Below are positions 18,872-27,401 of a stretch of 64,000 nucleotides of DNA, piece after piece (positions within the stretch are counted from its first letter, which is position 1; every line of letters starts with the position of its first letter). The notes beneath the pieces are model-generated. The model was not told the origin of the DNA. It saw only the letters and a program-made list of their open reading frames with translations, and made no database searches. The translations under genes and the position numbers were made by a program. The DNA is from Bradyrhizobium sp. sGM-13. GTDB taxonomy: Bacteria; Pseudomonadota; Alphaproteobacteria; Rhizobiales; Xanthobacteraceae. The stretch covers positions 310,001-374,000 of the forward strand of contig NZ_JAGWDK010000002.1 in assembly GCF_018398875.1 (NCBI RefSeq), read 5' to 3'.

Positions 18872-19246
18872 ATGATTATCCAAACCTTTCGTCCAGAGGA
18901 TTCAGAAGGACTTGTCAAGGGGATGTTCGGTTGCATCGACGGCCGGGACTGGGCAGGGCTTTCCGATTTTCTCCACGATGAGGCGATCTACGAACGACCG
19001 GGTTATGAGCCGTTCGTCGGAAAGCCGGCCATCCTGGACTTCTACCTGACAAAACGGATCATTTCGCTCGGCCAGCACTGCGTCGAGAGGGTGCTGAGCG
19101 ACGGCGCAAACATTGCGTGCTGGGGCAGCTTTTCCGGCGTTGCCAAGAATGGGCGCAATCTCAGCATGCGTTTTGCAGATGTCTACCGCATCAGGGAAGG
19201 GCGGATTGATCTACGCCGGACATTCTTCGACAGCCCGGCGATCTAG
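18872..19246 (+). CDS. SnoaL-like / nuclear transport factor 2-like small protein
   Basis: This 124-residue protein has the usual SnoaL-like pattern. An N-terminal helix (GLVKGMFGCIDGRDWAGLSDFLHDEAIYERPG) is followed by GKPAILDFY and beta strands ending RFADVYRIREGRIDLRRTFFD. Members include small hydrolases, cyclases and non-catalytic proteins, so no reaction is assigned. It lies 19 bases after the 18070 gene on the same strand and is probably co-transcribed. The start at 18872 avoids overlap with the upstream gene; an earlier in-frame start is possible. Confidence 0.65.
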   Translation: MIIQTFRPEDSEGLVKGMFGCIDGRDWAGLSDFLHDEAIYERPGYEPFVGKPAILDFYLTKRIISLGQHCVERVLSDGANIACWGSFSGVAKNGRNLSMRFADVYRIREGRIDLRRTFFDSPAI

Positions 19247-20091
19247 GGTGGATTGTTGCTCCCTGAAGTCAAAGACCGATGCGCCGAGAAGGCATGTTCC
19301 CCCGTTTCCCTTGCAGGTGAACGGCAAGATGAGACGCCGATAATGGCAGCGAATGCTATCGTTCATGTCTGGCCGTCTGATCGTGGCGTCCACCTCGTCC
19401 AGGCGCGGTAGTCGCGTCTCCTGGACGCGGCGGTAAATGCCTTCCACCCATCGGCCGTAATTGTAATCCGGTTGTTCTTCCATCGGCAGACCCCGCGAAT
19501 TCTTCCGCCAGGTCTCGCCGTAAATTTCAAAGCCAGATCCGACATCGGTAATGGTCAGCCGGCCATCCACAGGCTCGACAAGCATGAAGCGCGGACGAAG
19601 CGATCAGGCAATACGTCGGCCAGCGTCGCAGAATCGTAAACCTGCTTCGAATCAATCCATTGCGCGAAAAGGGTTGATAGTGCTTCGTCCGTGTTCGCAA
19701 GTATTTCGAGCGGGAGCTCTCTGCTCGTGAACGCGCAAGAAGGTTGCTGATGGCTCGCAGCAATCCGCTCGGCAATGTAGGCGATCGTCTGCGCGAGGCT
19801 CGGGACCAGTTTCTCGACGAACTGGTCCGGATGGGAAATGACGGTGCGCTCGATCCCCATATCGGCGAGGCAGTATAGAGCTGCGGCGATGCTCGTCTGG
19901 GACACCGTTTCGGGCCGAAATCGGATGCGCGCCGCATTGGGAGCGATTTTCGTGACAGCCACAAATCCCAGATTTTCGATGAGGTAGGTCAGAAAATCGA
20001 AGTCGGGAAGTGAGCAGTGCAGGAAGCTTCTTAAGGCCGGGGATCGAGCATCCCATGCGCGACCGCGGTCATCCAGAACGATAGTTTGCAT
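19211..20091 (-). pseudogene. PAS-like domain protein split by a frameshift
   Basis: Two overlapping frames look like one protein. The first, from ATG at 20091 (after GAGGGTCGC), encodes about 178 residues ending VLPDRFVRASCLSS. Near 19585 a one-base shift continues as MLVEPVDGRLTITDVGSGFEIYGETW and a C-terminal part with RRLILPF, which resembles the PAS-type domain of many short rhizobial proteins. The first half has no recognised domain. Its 3' end overlaps the end of the SnoaL-like gene by about 36 bases on the opposite strand. A sequencing error cannot be excluded. Confidence 0.6.
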
Positions 20092-20109
20092 GCGACCCTC
20101 ACCCGTCAA

Positions 20110-20464
20110 CCCGGAGCAAAGTCGTCCATCCAGCGCTCATTGTTTGGCGAAGTTGCGCCATCTTAGCCACACTCGCTGGGCTAGACATCAAAATTCGATG
20201 GATAATTGGCATCACGCTTTAGTGACGCCGTTCTTCGGCGCCGCTCTGCCGTCCCAAATCTGGACGCGCGAAGTCAGAAGCTGAATCGCTTAATGGTTGC
20301 GATGAATGAAGTGGCGCGGGCAACCGGCTGCGTCACTCCGACATGTGGTCTCTCTCAAACAACTAGAATTAGATTTTCTTGCTGGCAACTAGAATTAGAT
20401 ATTGACGCCCAGCATAAATAGGTGACAACTATTGGTTGGTCAGGGAACGCTCAAGGAGTTCGGC
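20110..20464. promoter_or_regulatory. Regulatory region of the phosphonate operon with two perfect CAACTAGAATTAGAT repeats
   Basis: This 355-base non-coding stretch precedes pepM. It holds CAACTAGAATTAGAT at 20360-20374 and again at 20386-20400, 26 bases apart, identical over 15 bases. A partial CAACTATT follows at 20426. A TTGACG hexamer (20402-20407) directly after the second copy could be a -35. A small hairpin CGCCG-TTCTT-CGGCG lies at 20226-20240. No ORF was credible here. Confidence 0.6.
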
Positions 20465-21415
20465 ATGCAACCGCAAAAACAGTCCATCGTTGCGAACAGT
20501 CATCATCACCACGCCACAACGGGAGCGGCGGACAAGCTTCGCAACCAGATCTGCTGCAATCACGAGCTCTCGTTCCTGATGGAAGCCCACGACGCTCTGT
20601 CGGGCGCCATCGCCGAGCGCGCAGGCTTTAAGGGGCTCTGGGCGTCCGGCCTGTCAATTTCGTGCTCGCTGGGCTACCGCGACGCCAACGAAGCCTCCTG
20701 GACCCAGCTCGTCGATGTCGTCGAGCGCATCGTGGACTCGACTGACCTTCCGGTGCTTGTCGACGGCGATAGCGGCTTCGGCAATTTCAACAATGCACGC
20801 CTTCTGGCACGCAAGCTGCAGCAACGTGGCGCTGCCGGCGTCGCGCTGGAGGACAAGGGCTTTCCCAAGATGAATTCGTTCGTCGGCGATCGGCATCCGC
20901 TTGCCGATACCGGCGAATTCTCGGGCCGGCTGCGCGCGGTGAGGGACACGGTAGGCGACGATCTGGTCCTCGTCGCACGGATCGAGGCGCTGATCGCCGG
21001 CCACGGAATGGACGAGGCTCTCATGCGCGCCCATGCCTATGCCGAGGCCGGGGCAGACGCCATCCTCATTCATTCGCGCAAGAGCGCGGCGGACGAGATC
21101 CTCGCTTTTGCCGGCGCCTGGCAGAATCGGCTTCCCGTTGTGATCGTCCCCACCAAGTACTATCGAACGCCCGTCTCCGCCTATCGCGAAGCCGGCATCT
21201 CGACAGTGATCTGGGCCAACCACTCGATGCGGGCGGCAATCGCCGGGATGAGAGACATTTGCGGCCGCATTATCGCCGAGGAGAGCATCGCCGGCATCGA
21301 AGGCGAAGTCGCCACGCTCGACGAGGTCTTTGGTCTAATGCGCTACGGTGAACTCGCTGCCGCCGAGGAGCGATACTTGCCGACGTACGGCGGAAACGGT
21401 CACGCGAAAGCGTGA
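20465..21415 (+). CDS. pepM: Phosphoenolpyruvate mutase (phosphonate biosynthesis entry enzyme)
   Basis: This enzyme rearranges PEP to phosphonopyruvate, forming the C-P bond. It is an isocitrate-lyase-superfamily barrel of 316 residues. The Mg2+ site DGDSGFG is at residues 100-106, and the diagnostic PepM motif EDKGFPKMNS at 129-138 separates mutases from lyases and hydrolases of this fold. ATG at 20465 lies six bases after AAGGAG; the longer TTG start at 20432 lacks this. It heads an operon with methyltransferase, decarboxylase, exporter and aldehyde dehydrogenase. Its N-terminus holds a run of four histidines of unknown relevance. Confidence 0.93.
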   Translation: MQPQKQSIVANSHHHHATTGAADKLRNQICCNHELSFLMEAHDALSGAIAERAGFKGLWASGLSISCSLGYRDANEASWTQLVDVVERIVDSTDLPVLVDGDSGFGNFNNARLLARKLQQRGAAGVALEDKGFPKMNSFVGDRHPLADTGEFSGRLRAVRDTVGDDLVLVARIEALIAGHGMDEALMRAHAYAEAGADAILIHSRKSAADEILAFAGAWQNRLPVVIVPTKYYRTPVSAYREAGISTVIWANHSMRAAIAGMRDICGRIIAEESIAGIEGEVATLDEVFGLMRYGELAAAEERYLPTYGGNGHAKA

Positions 21416-21469
21416 TTCTCCGGCCTCCATCCCACAGCATAGAAACCTTCCTAACGCGGAGATTGTGCC

Positions 21470-22543
21470 ATGCTTCATTCAACACTAGCGACGCCACTGT
21501 CAATCCAGATGCCTGAACCGGATATCGCGCAGGTGATCCGATGGCGCGATAGTTCCTATGCGGCTGACCTCTATATTGCGGCGGTCTCGTGGCTAGATCT
21601 CTTTACCTATCTCGACCAAAGCCCCGCGACTGAAGCAGAACTGCGCAGGCATTTTCAGCTCAAGGAGCGGCCGACGCGAACGATGATCAGGCTCTTTGAG
21701 TCCTGGGGGCTCCTCGTCAACATCGATGGCAAACTTCTCGTGACGGCATCTGCGCGGCGGTACCTGAGCCGCGGCTCAAACGAGAACATTTCCTCCTACA
21801 TTGCCACCATGAAGTACAAATCGTCTGTCCGGGAGATCTACGACGTGTTGCGCCAGGGTGCACCTGACACCTGGCATGTTGAGCGTGGCGACACGACCAA
21901 CTGGGACGCGCTGATGCAAACGGACGATTTCGCCGATCTGAATACGCGCGGAATGGAGGAGCGTGGGCGGATTTTTGCTCCCGATCTCGCGCGCCTGCTC
22001 GATTGTACACAGGACACGGCCGTTCTGGATGTGGGAGGTGGATCCGGGGTCTACTCGGCGCACCTGCTCAACCGCTATCCCAATCTGTCGGCGACGATAT
22101 TTGAGCGTCCCCCAGTCGATCAACTCGCCACGCGATGTCTTGCCGAGCGTAAGCTGACGGCACCAAGAGCGCGTGTGATCGCCGGAGATATGTTTGTCGA
22201 TCCATTTCCGGAAACCGCTTCTCTCCATCTCTATTCGCATGTCCTGCACAATTGGGGGCCGGAGAAGGTGCGGCTGTTGCTGGAAAAATCGTACCAGAGC
22301 TTGCTGCCTGGCGGTCGGGTGGCGGTTTACAGTTGCCACCCGGACGATCGAGGCGGGCCTGCGCCGGTCGCGGAGGCAGAATATTCAGTCCTGCTGACCA
22401 CCGGCTATGAGGGCTGCTGCTACAGTTTCGAGGACATGCGTTCCCTCATGGAAGGCGTCGGCTTTCAGCACGTCGACTATCGCAAGTCGATTTGCAACCG
22501 AAGTCTCATCACGGCGCGAAAGCTCGCCAACAGGTCTGCGTGA
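21470..22543 (+). CDS. SAM-dependent O-methyltransferase with winged-helix dimerisation domain
   Basis: This 357-residue protein has an N-terminal winged-helix dimerisation domain (DLFTYLDQSPATEAELRRHF, residues ~43-62). A class I methyltransferase domain follows, with the SAM motif VLDVGGGSGVYSAHLL at about residues 185-200 and DPFPETASLHLYSHVLHNW downstream. This arrangement is typical of natural-product and plant-type O-methyltransferases. It lies between pepM and the decarboxylase gene, 54 bases after pepM. A phosphonate pathway intermediate or conjugate is the likely substrate, but which atom is methylated cannot be told. Confidence 0.85.
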   Translation: MLHSTLATPLSIQMPEPDIAQVIRWRDSSYAADLYIAAVSWLDLFTYLDQSPATEAELRRHFQLKERPTRTMIRLFESWGLLVNIDGKLLVTASARRYLSRGSNENISSYIATMKYKSSVREIYDVLRQGAPDTWHVERGDTTNWDALMQTDDFADLNTRGMEERGRIFAPDLARLLDCTQDTAVLDVGGGSGVYSAHLLNRYPNLSATIFERPPVDQLATRCLAERKLTAPRARVIAGDMFVDPFPETASLHLYSHVLHNWGPEKVRLLLEKSYQSLLPGGRVAVYSCHPDDRGGPAPVAEAEYSVLLTTGYEGCCYSFEDMRSLMEGVGFQHVDYRKSICNRSLITARKLANRSA

Positions 22544-22675
22544 ACAAGAACTCTGTCTAAACATAATCGCTGTCTGAGCGTTTTGCTCGACCCCTGGTGT
22601 CGTCGATGCTGACGGCACCAAACGCTGCGCCGTGTCCGGCGCGGGAGAAAAATGCCGCCTGTCGGGAGGAAACTA

Positions 22676-23842
22676 ATGACTTTGTCGACAACGACACTCT
22701 TGGCTCTTCTGAAGCAGCAGAGGTATCAGTTTTTTTCCGGAGTACCTTGCTCGAATTTCGCTGATCTGTTCCAGCAGGTATCCTTGGACAAGGATATTAG
22801 GTCAGTCCCGGCAGCGAGCGAAGGCAGCGCGTTGTCATTTGCCGTCGGCGCGGCTCTGGCGGGGCGACGAAGCGTCGTTGCCCTCCAGAATTCCGGACTG
22901 GGAAACATCATCAATCCGCTGACATCGCTAGTCCAGGTTAACTGCATTCCGACACTGCTTCTGATCGCCGTGCGGGGACATACCGACGAACCCAAGGACG
23001 AGCCGCAGCATCGCATCATGGGTGCCAATACCCACGCATTGCTCGATCAACTGGCAATTCCATGGGGCGAGTTCGACGGGACGCCACAGGGGTTCACGGC
23101 GTGCCTCCTGAAGGCCGAAGAGGCGTTCCAGCGATCAGTCTCGTTTGCGATTCTTGTCCGGAAAGGTCAGCTCTCGGCGGGCCTCGGCGTCGTTGTCAAA
23201 TGCGAGCAACCAATGAGCAATTATCCACTCAGCGTCGGATGCGCTTTGGAAATCGTCAGCGAAGCCCTGCGACCCACCGATCTCGTTGTCTCAACAACCG
23301 GGTTCATTTCCCGGGAGTTATTTCGCTCGAGCGACCGGCCGGGGAATTTCTACATGCAGGGATCGTTGGGCCATTGCAGCGCGGTGGCTGCGGGGGTCGC
23401 GCTCGCGCATCCATCGCGTCGCGTGATCGCGCTGGATGGCGATGGCGCTGTGCTGATGCATATGGGGGTCTTGTCCACGATCGGGTACGCATCCCCCCGA
23501 AATTTCCTGCACATCGTACTCGATAACGAAGGCTACGTCTCAACCGGGGGGCAGGAATCCACTTCGGCGACTTCCTCGCTGGAAGCGGTTGCCAAGGCCT
23601 GTGGGTACGGTGCGGTCAGCCGATGCGTAACCAGTGCCGAATTGGGCGAAGCGGTTGCACGGAGCTTGTCGACCGACGGGCCGCACTTCCTGCTCTGCAA
23701 GGTCAATCAATTACATGCGCGCTCGCTACCCCGGGTGACGTCCCGTCACACCCCGGAGGAGAACAAAGAAGCGTTCCAGATCGCGTTGAACCAGCCGCGC
23801 GCCTTCCATCTGCAAGCCGTGCCGGAAGCAGTAGCTCGGTGA
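22676..23842 (+). CDS. ppd: Phosphonopyruvate decarboxylase
   Basis: This TPP-dependent enzyme decarboxylates phosphonopyruvate to phosphonoacetaldehyde, pulling the unfavourable PepM reaction forward. The N-terminal pyrimidine domain has FFSGVPCSNFADLF and PAASEGSALSFAVGAALAG. The C-terminal domain has GSLGHCSAVAAGVALA and the TPP/Mg2+ motif ALDGDGAVLMHMGVL...LDNEGYVSTGG. ATG at 22676 follows GGGAGGAAACTA and gives 388 residues, the usual size. It sits 132 bases after the methyltransferase and 18 bases before the exporter. Confidence 0.92.
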   Translation: MTLSTTTLLALLKQQRYQFFSGVPCSNFADLFQQVSLDKDIRSVPAASEGSALSFAVGAALAGRRSVVALQNSGLGNIINPLTSLVQVNCIPTLLLIAVRGHTDEPKDEPQHRIMGANTHALLDQLAIPWGEFDGTPQGFTACLLKAEEAFQRSVSFAILVRKGQLSAGLGVVVKCEQPMSNYPLSVGCALEIVSEALRPTDLVVSTTGFISRELFRSSDRPGNFYMQGSLGHCSAVAAGVALAHPSRRVIALDGDGAVLMHMGVLSTIGYASPRNFLHIVLDNEGYVSTGGQESTSATSSLEAVAKACGYGAVSRCVTSAELGEAVARSLSTDGPHFLLCKVNQLHARSLPRVTSRHTPEENKEAFQIALNQPRAFHLQAVPEAVAR

Positions 23843-23860
23843 AAACATCAGGCGGTTAAT

Positions 23861-24814
23861 ATGCTGATCGGGTTCCTTTGCCTCTCGTTCGTCGTCGTCA
23901 TTTGGGGCACAAACTGGCTTGTGATCAAGGATGCCTTGCAGTCTTCGCCGCCCCTGCTCTTTACCGGCATCCGTTTGCTCGGCGGGGCAATCGCGATCGG
24001 AGCCGCCCGGCTGTGCCTTGGATACCCACTCGAGCTTGGTTGTGGTGGGAAGGGCAGGCTTGTCGCGGTGGGTCTCCTTCAAATGGCTGGAGGCCTTGGG
24101 CTGAGCCTGGTCGGCTTGCAGTATCTCGATGTCGGCACCAGCGCTTTGATTTTCTATACGATGCCCTTGTGGCTCATCGCGATCGAATGGACGATCGATC
24201 GCCAAAAGCAATCGCTCCTCGATGTCATCGCACTGACCTGTGGAATGCTTGGTCTCGGCCTACTGGCGTTGGGCGCGAATCCGGTTGCGACACCTCATGG
24301 CATCCTGGGCATCGCGCTGCTCTCGATGGCGGCTTTCAGTTGGGCGCTGGGAACATGGATCCACAAACGTACCCCCGGCGACATCGACGTATGGAGCCGT
24401 ACCATCTTTCAATTGGCGACTTCAGGCGTAGTTGTCATCGTTGCGTCGCTCCTGCTGGAGCGTCGGATTGACTGGACACAATTGCCGATTCTTGCCTGGC
24501 CTATCGCATTCAACTGCATCGTGGCGACAGGGTTGGCGTTCGTCGCCTGGTACCGCGCGCTCAGCACTATTTCCACGCAGATCGCATCCCAGAGTCTCGT
24601 GCTGATCCCTGTCGTCGCGCTGGTAGCGGCTGCCGTCCTGCAACAGGAGACTCCCACGACACGCGTCGTCGTCGCCTGTGTCTTCATCATCGTCGGTGTC
24701 TCCATCGCGATCTGGCATGCTGGTGGCCAAGGGAGCCGAGCCGGTGAGTGCGAGCCCGCGCGGTCGGAAGCCTACGATCGGCACGGAACGCCACACGGAG
24801 CCGAGCGATGTTAG
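23861..24814 (+). CDS. DMT superfamily (EamA) transporter, candidate phosphonate exporter
   Basis: This 317-residue inner-membrane protein has about ten hydrophobic segments in two EamA repeats. The first opens with VVVIWGTNWLVIKDAL and the second begins near GILGIALLSMAAFSWALGTW. A short hydrophilic tail follows. EamA carriers often export metabolites. Placement inside the phosphonate operon, with its stop overlapping the start of the aldehyde dehydrogenase gene, suggests export of the product or an intermediate. The substrate is inferred only from context. Confidence 0.85.
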   Translation: MLIGFLCLSFVVVIWGTNWLVIKDALQSSPPLLFTGIRLLGGAIAIGAARLCLGYPLELGCGGKGRLVAVGLLQMAGGLGLSLVGLQYLDVGTSALIFYTMPLWLIAIEWTIDRQKQSLLDVIALTCGMLGLGLLALGANPVATPHGILGIALLSMAAFSWALGTWIHKRTPGDIDVWSRTIFQLATSGVVVIVASLLLERRIDWTQLPILAWPIAFNCIVATGLAFVAWYRALSTISTQIASQSLVLIPVVALVAAAVLQQETPTTRVVVACVFIIVGVSIAIWHAGGQGSRAGECEPARSEAYDRHGTPHGAERC

Positions 24815-26244
24815 ATTCGACGCGGCTCTATCATCCAATGAAGATCGCAGGAGAGGATGTTCATACGGACGCATCCATCGATGTGCGGAACCCGTTTACC
24901 GGTCAGATAATAGCTGTAGTGCCGCAGGCGCGTCCCGAACATGCGCGCCGCGCCTTCGCGATTGCGCGGGCATTCCGTCCCAGGCTCACGCGGCGTGAGC
25001 GGGCGCGGATCCTCCTGGCGACGGCGGATGCGATCGAAGCAAACCGAGACAGGCTTGCGCGCCTGATTACATCGGAAAGCGGCCTATGCTTGAAAGACTC
25101 GCTACATGAAACCGCGCGGGCCAAGGATGTCTGGTCATTCGCCGCGCATGCAGTGCTCCAGGACGATGGAGCGATTTACGCGGGCGATATCGGAGGGAAT
25201 GCGCAAAGCAGACGCATATTTGCGACCAGGACGCCGCTCCTTGGTGTCATCTCAGCGATTACTCCCTTCAACCATCCGCTGAATCTCGTGAGCCATAAGC
25301 TCGCTCCGGCGATCGCGACCAACAATAGGGTCGTGCTCAAACCGGCAGAGGCGACTCCTTTGACCGCGCTTGCTCTTGCCGAGCTGCTTTATGAGGCGGG
25401 ACTGCCGCCGGAAATGTTGTCGGTAGTCACCGGCGATCCGCGTTCGCTGGGAGATGAGATGATCAATGACCCGGATATCGACCTGGTGACATTTACCGGA
25501 TCGGTGAGCGCCGGAAAGAAAATTGCCGAACGGGTGGGATATAGAAGGCTGGTGCTCGAGCTCGGCGGGAACGATCCTCTGATCGTAATGGGTGACGCTG
25601 ATCTCGACCGCGCAGCCCGATTGGCGGTGCAGGGTGCGACCAAGAATTCCGGGCAACGCTGTACCGCCGTCAAGCGGGCCTTGGTCGTCGAGGGCATAGC
25701 CGATCGCTTTGCCGAAGCGACCCTCTCTCTGATGAGGCGCCTCACGGCAGGAGATCCCATGGATCCCAACACGGATGTGGGCACGGTCATCAATGCGAAG
25801 GCGGCGTCGACAATTGCCCGACGCGTCGAAGCCGCAATTCAGGGCGGCGCCCGCCTGCTGCTCGGCAATACTCCGAAGGGCGCGCTTTACCCGCCGACAC
25901 TATTGGACCATGTCGCGTACGATTGCGAGTTGGTGCGCGAAGAGACCTTTGGTCCCGTCCTGCCGATCATTCGCTGCCCGGATGACGTCGAGCACATCAT
26001 CGCCATCGCAAATTCAACGGCCTTCGGTCTTTCGGCGGGGTTGTGCACAAACAGGCTCGACTACATCACCCGCTTTGTCGATGGTCTCGACGTCGGCTGC
26101 GTCAACGTGTGGGAAGTTCCAGGATACCGGACGGAGCTGACGCCATTCGGCGGCATCAAGGATTCCGGCCTCGGCCATAAGGAGGGCGTGCTGGAGGCCA
26201 TGAAGAGCTTCACGAACATAAAAACCTACTCGCTGCCGTGGTGA
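24808..26244 (+). CDS. phnY: Phosphonoacetaldehyde dehydrogenase
   Basis: This 478-residue aldehyde dehydrogenase would oxidise phosphonoacetaldehyde to phosphonoacetate with NAD(P)+. The fold motifs FTGSVSAGKKIAERVG and ELGGND (Glu251) and the catalytic Cys285 in NSGQRCTAVKR are clear. The sequence around the cysteine is like that of PhnY-type enzymes. ATG at 24808 overlaps the exporter stop and follows GGAG. With PepM and Ppd it completes a PEP-to-phosphonoacetate route. No phosphonoacetaldehyde hydrolase (PhnX) or PhnW transaminase is present, so the aldehyde is presumably supplied by Ppd. Confidence 0.85.
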   Translation: MLDSTRLYHPMKIAGEDVHTDASIDVRNPFTGQIIAVVPQARPEHARRAFAIARAFRPRLTRRERARILLATADAIEANRDRLARLITSESGLCLKDSLHETARAKDVWSFAAHAVLQDDGAIYAGDIGGNAQSRRIFATRTPLLGVISAITPFNHPLNLVSHKLAPAIATNNRVVLKPAEATPLTALALAELLYEAGLPPEMLSVVTGDPRSLGDEMINDPDIDLVTFTGSVSAGKKIAERVGYRRLVLELGGNDPLIVMGDADLDRAARLAVQGATKNSGQRCTAVKRALVVEGIADRFAEATLSLMRRLTAGDPMDPNTDVGTVINAKAASTIARRVEAAIQGGARLLLGNTPKGALYPPTLLDHVAYDCELVREETFGPVLPIIRCPDDVEHIIAIANSTAFGLSAGLCTNRLDYITRFVDGLDVGCVNVWEVPGYRTELTPFGGIKDSGLGHKEGVLEAMKSFTNIKTYSLPW

Positions 26245-26252
26245 GGCAAACT

Positions 26253-27230
26253 TCAATCCAGGAGTTTGGACCCGGCCGCTTCATCGGTGACCAGGACCTG
26301 GCAGAAGCCAGCCAGCAGGCCGGCGCGAATGATGGGGACCTTGTGCTCGCCTCCGGCGGCGAGAATCCGATGTCTGATTTGGAGCACATGGTCGATCGGC
26401 GGATGGATCGTTCGTTGCACCAGGGGGTGGTGAAGCGGCTTACCGGCTGAGTCGAGGTAGTGACCGCAAATGTCCCCGACCGCACCGGCTTCAAGCAACG
26501 AAGCCCAGGTTTCGCGAGAAATGACCTCGTACTCGAGCGCCTTTGATTGCTCGGAGAGGTCGATCGCACTCAACAGGGCCACGTCGAGGGAGGGCACCAT
26601 GGCGAGCACTGAACGAACAGGCTCACTCGCGACGAGGATGTCCCTCAGCTCCGCCGTCTCGGCGAACATCGGCGCGGTCAGATAATAGCATCGCGCGCCA
26701 AGCGCCCGGGCTATCATGGTTGCATTGTCATACGGATTGATCGGCGCGCTTTCGGCCAACCCGCCCGACATCAGCACCACGCGGGTGCCGTCTCCAGATC
26801 GCTGCGGCAGGCTTTGAGCTGCGGCATTGATGGTGCCTCCCCAGGTGATTCCTAGCGAACCCGACGGCGGGAGGCACTCGGCGACGTATCGCGCGGCGGC
26901 GGCTCCGATGAACGAACGCACGTCGGTGCCGCCCAGGGGGACCGGGACCACGATCGCGTGACGCAGGTCAAATTTGCGGATGAGTTCTTCTTCAATCTCG
27001 GTGCGGTGGCCAGCCGGATCGGCGATCGTGATTTGAACGAAGCCGCTTTCCCGTGCCTCACCGAGGATCCGGTTGACGCGCTTGCGCGTCATCTTCAGCC
27101 GCTGCGCGATCGCGTCCTGGGTTTGGCCTTCCCTGAAATAGTACCAGCAGATTTTGGCCACCAACGCGGCGTCGGCTCGACCATCGCCGGCTTCGCCTTC
27201 GCTTGGTGCCGCTTGCGGGCCTCGAATCAA
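26253..27230 (-). CDS. SorC/DeoR-type sugar-binding transcriptional regulator
   Basis: This 325-residue protein has an N-terminal HTH (WYYFREGQTQDAIAQRLKMTRKRVNRILGEARESGFVQI) and a C-terminal SorC effector domain (ITWGGTINAAAQSLP, RVVLMSGGLAES, GDICGHYLDSAG). This domain senses phosphorylated sugars in studied members. The only sensible start is TTG at 27230, six bases after GGAG. It is divergent from the importer-PhnA operon and ends eight bases from phnY on the other strand. A phosphonate or phospho-compound as effector is a reasonable guess. Confidence 0.88.
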   Translation of the reverse strand: MIRGPQAAPSEGEAGDGRADAALVAKICWYYFREGQTQDAIAQRLKMTRKRVNRILGEARESGFVQITIADPAGHRTEIEEELIRKFDLRHAIVVPVPLGGTDVRSFIGAAAARYVAECLPPSGSLGITWGGTINAAAQSLPQRSGDGTRVVLMSGGLAESAPINPYDNATMIARALGARCYYLTAPMFAETAELRDILVASEPVRSVLAMVPSLDVALLSAIDLSEQSKALEYEVISRETWASLLEAGAVGDICGHYLDSAGKPLHHPLVQRTIHPPIDHVLQIRHRILAAGGEHKVPIIRAGLLAGFCQVLVTDEAAGSKLLD

Positions 27231-27320
27231 CGCGCACTCCGATCAGCTTCAGGAACCGCTGTTTGCCTCCTTCGGGGGTGGATGGCAACCCCATCATATT
27301 TCTCCACAATTCATCGTTAT

Positions 27321-27351
27321 GCACAAATGTGCCTGCATCGTCACAAATGTG
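27321..27351. promoter_or_regulatory. Paired CACAAATGTG operators upstream of the importer-PhnA operon
   Basis: The spacer between the SorC-type regulator and the operon contains GCACAAATGTGC (27321-27332) and CACAAATGTG (27342-27351). Both are CACA-N2-TGTG dyads with starts 20 bases apart, about two helical turns, matching cooperative binding. They lie 50-80 bases before the first gene. The SorC-type regulator is the natural candidate. Confidence 0.6.
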
Positions 27352-27401
27352 TAATGGGCTCTCTCTATCAGTTCGCCGAGCTTGGAAACAGGAGAGAATC
27401 C

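Noticed and set aside
20226-20240. Hairpin CGCCG-TTCTT-CGGCG upstream of pepM as a terminator
   Set aside because: No uridine run follows and the stem is short; could be chance in GC-rich DNA.
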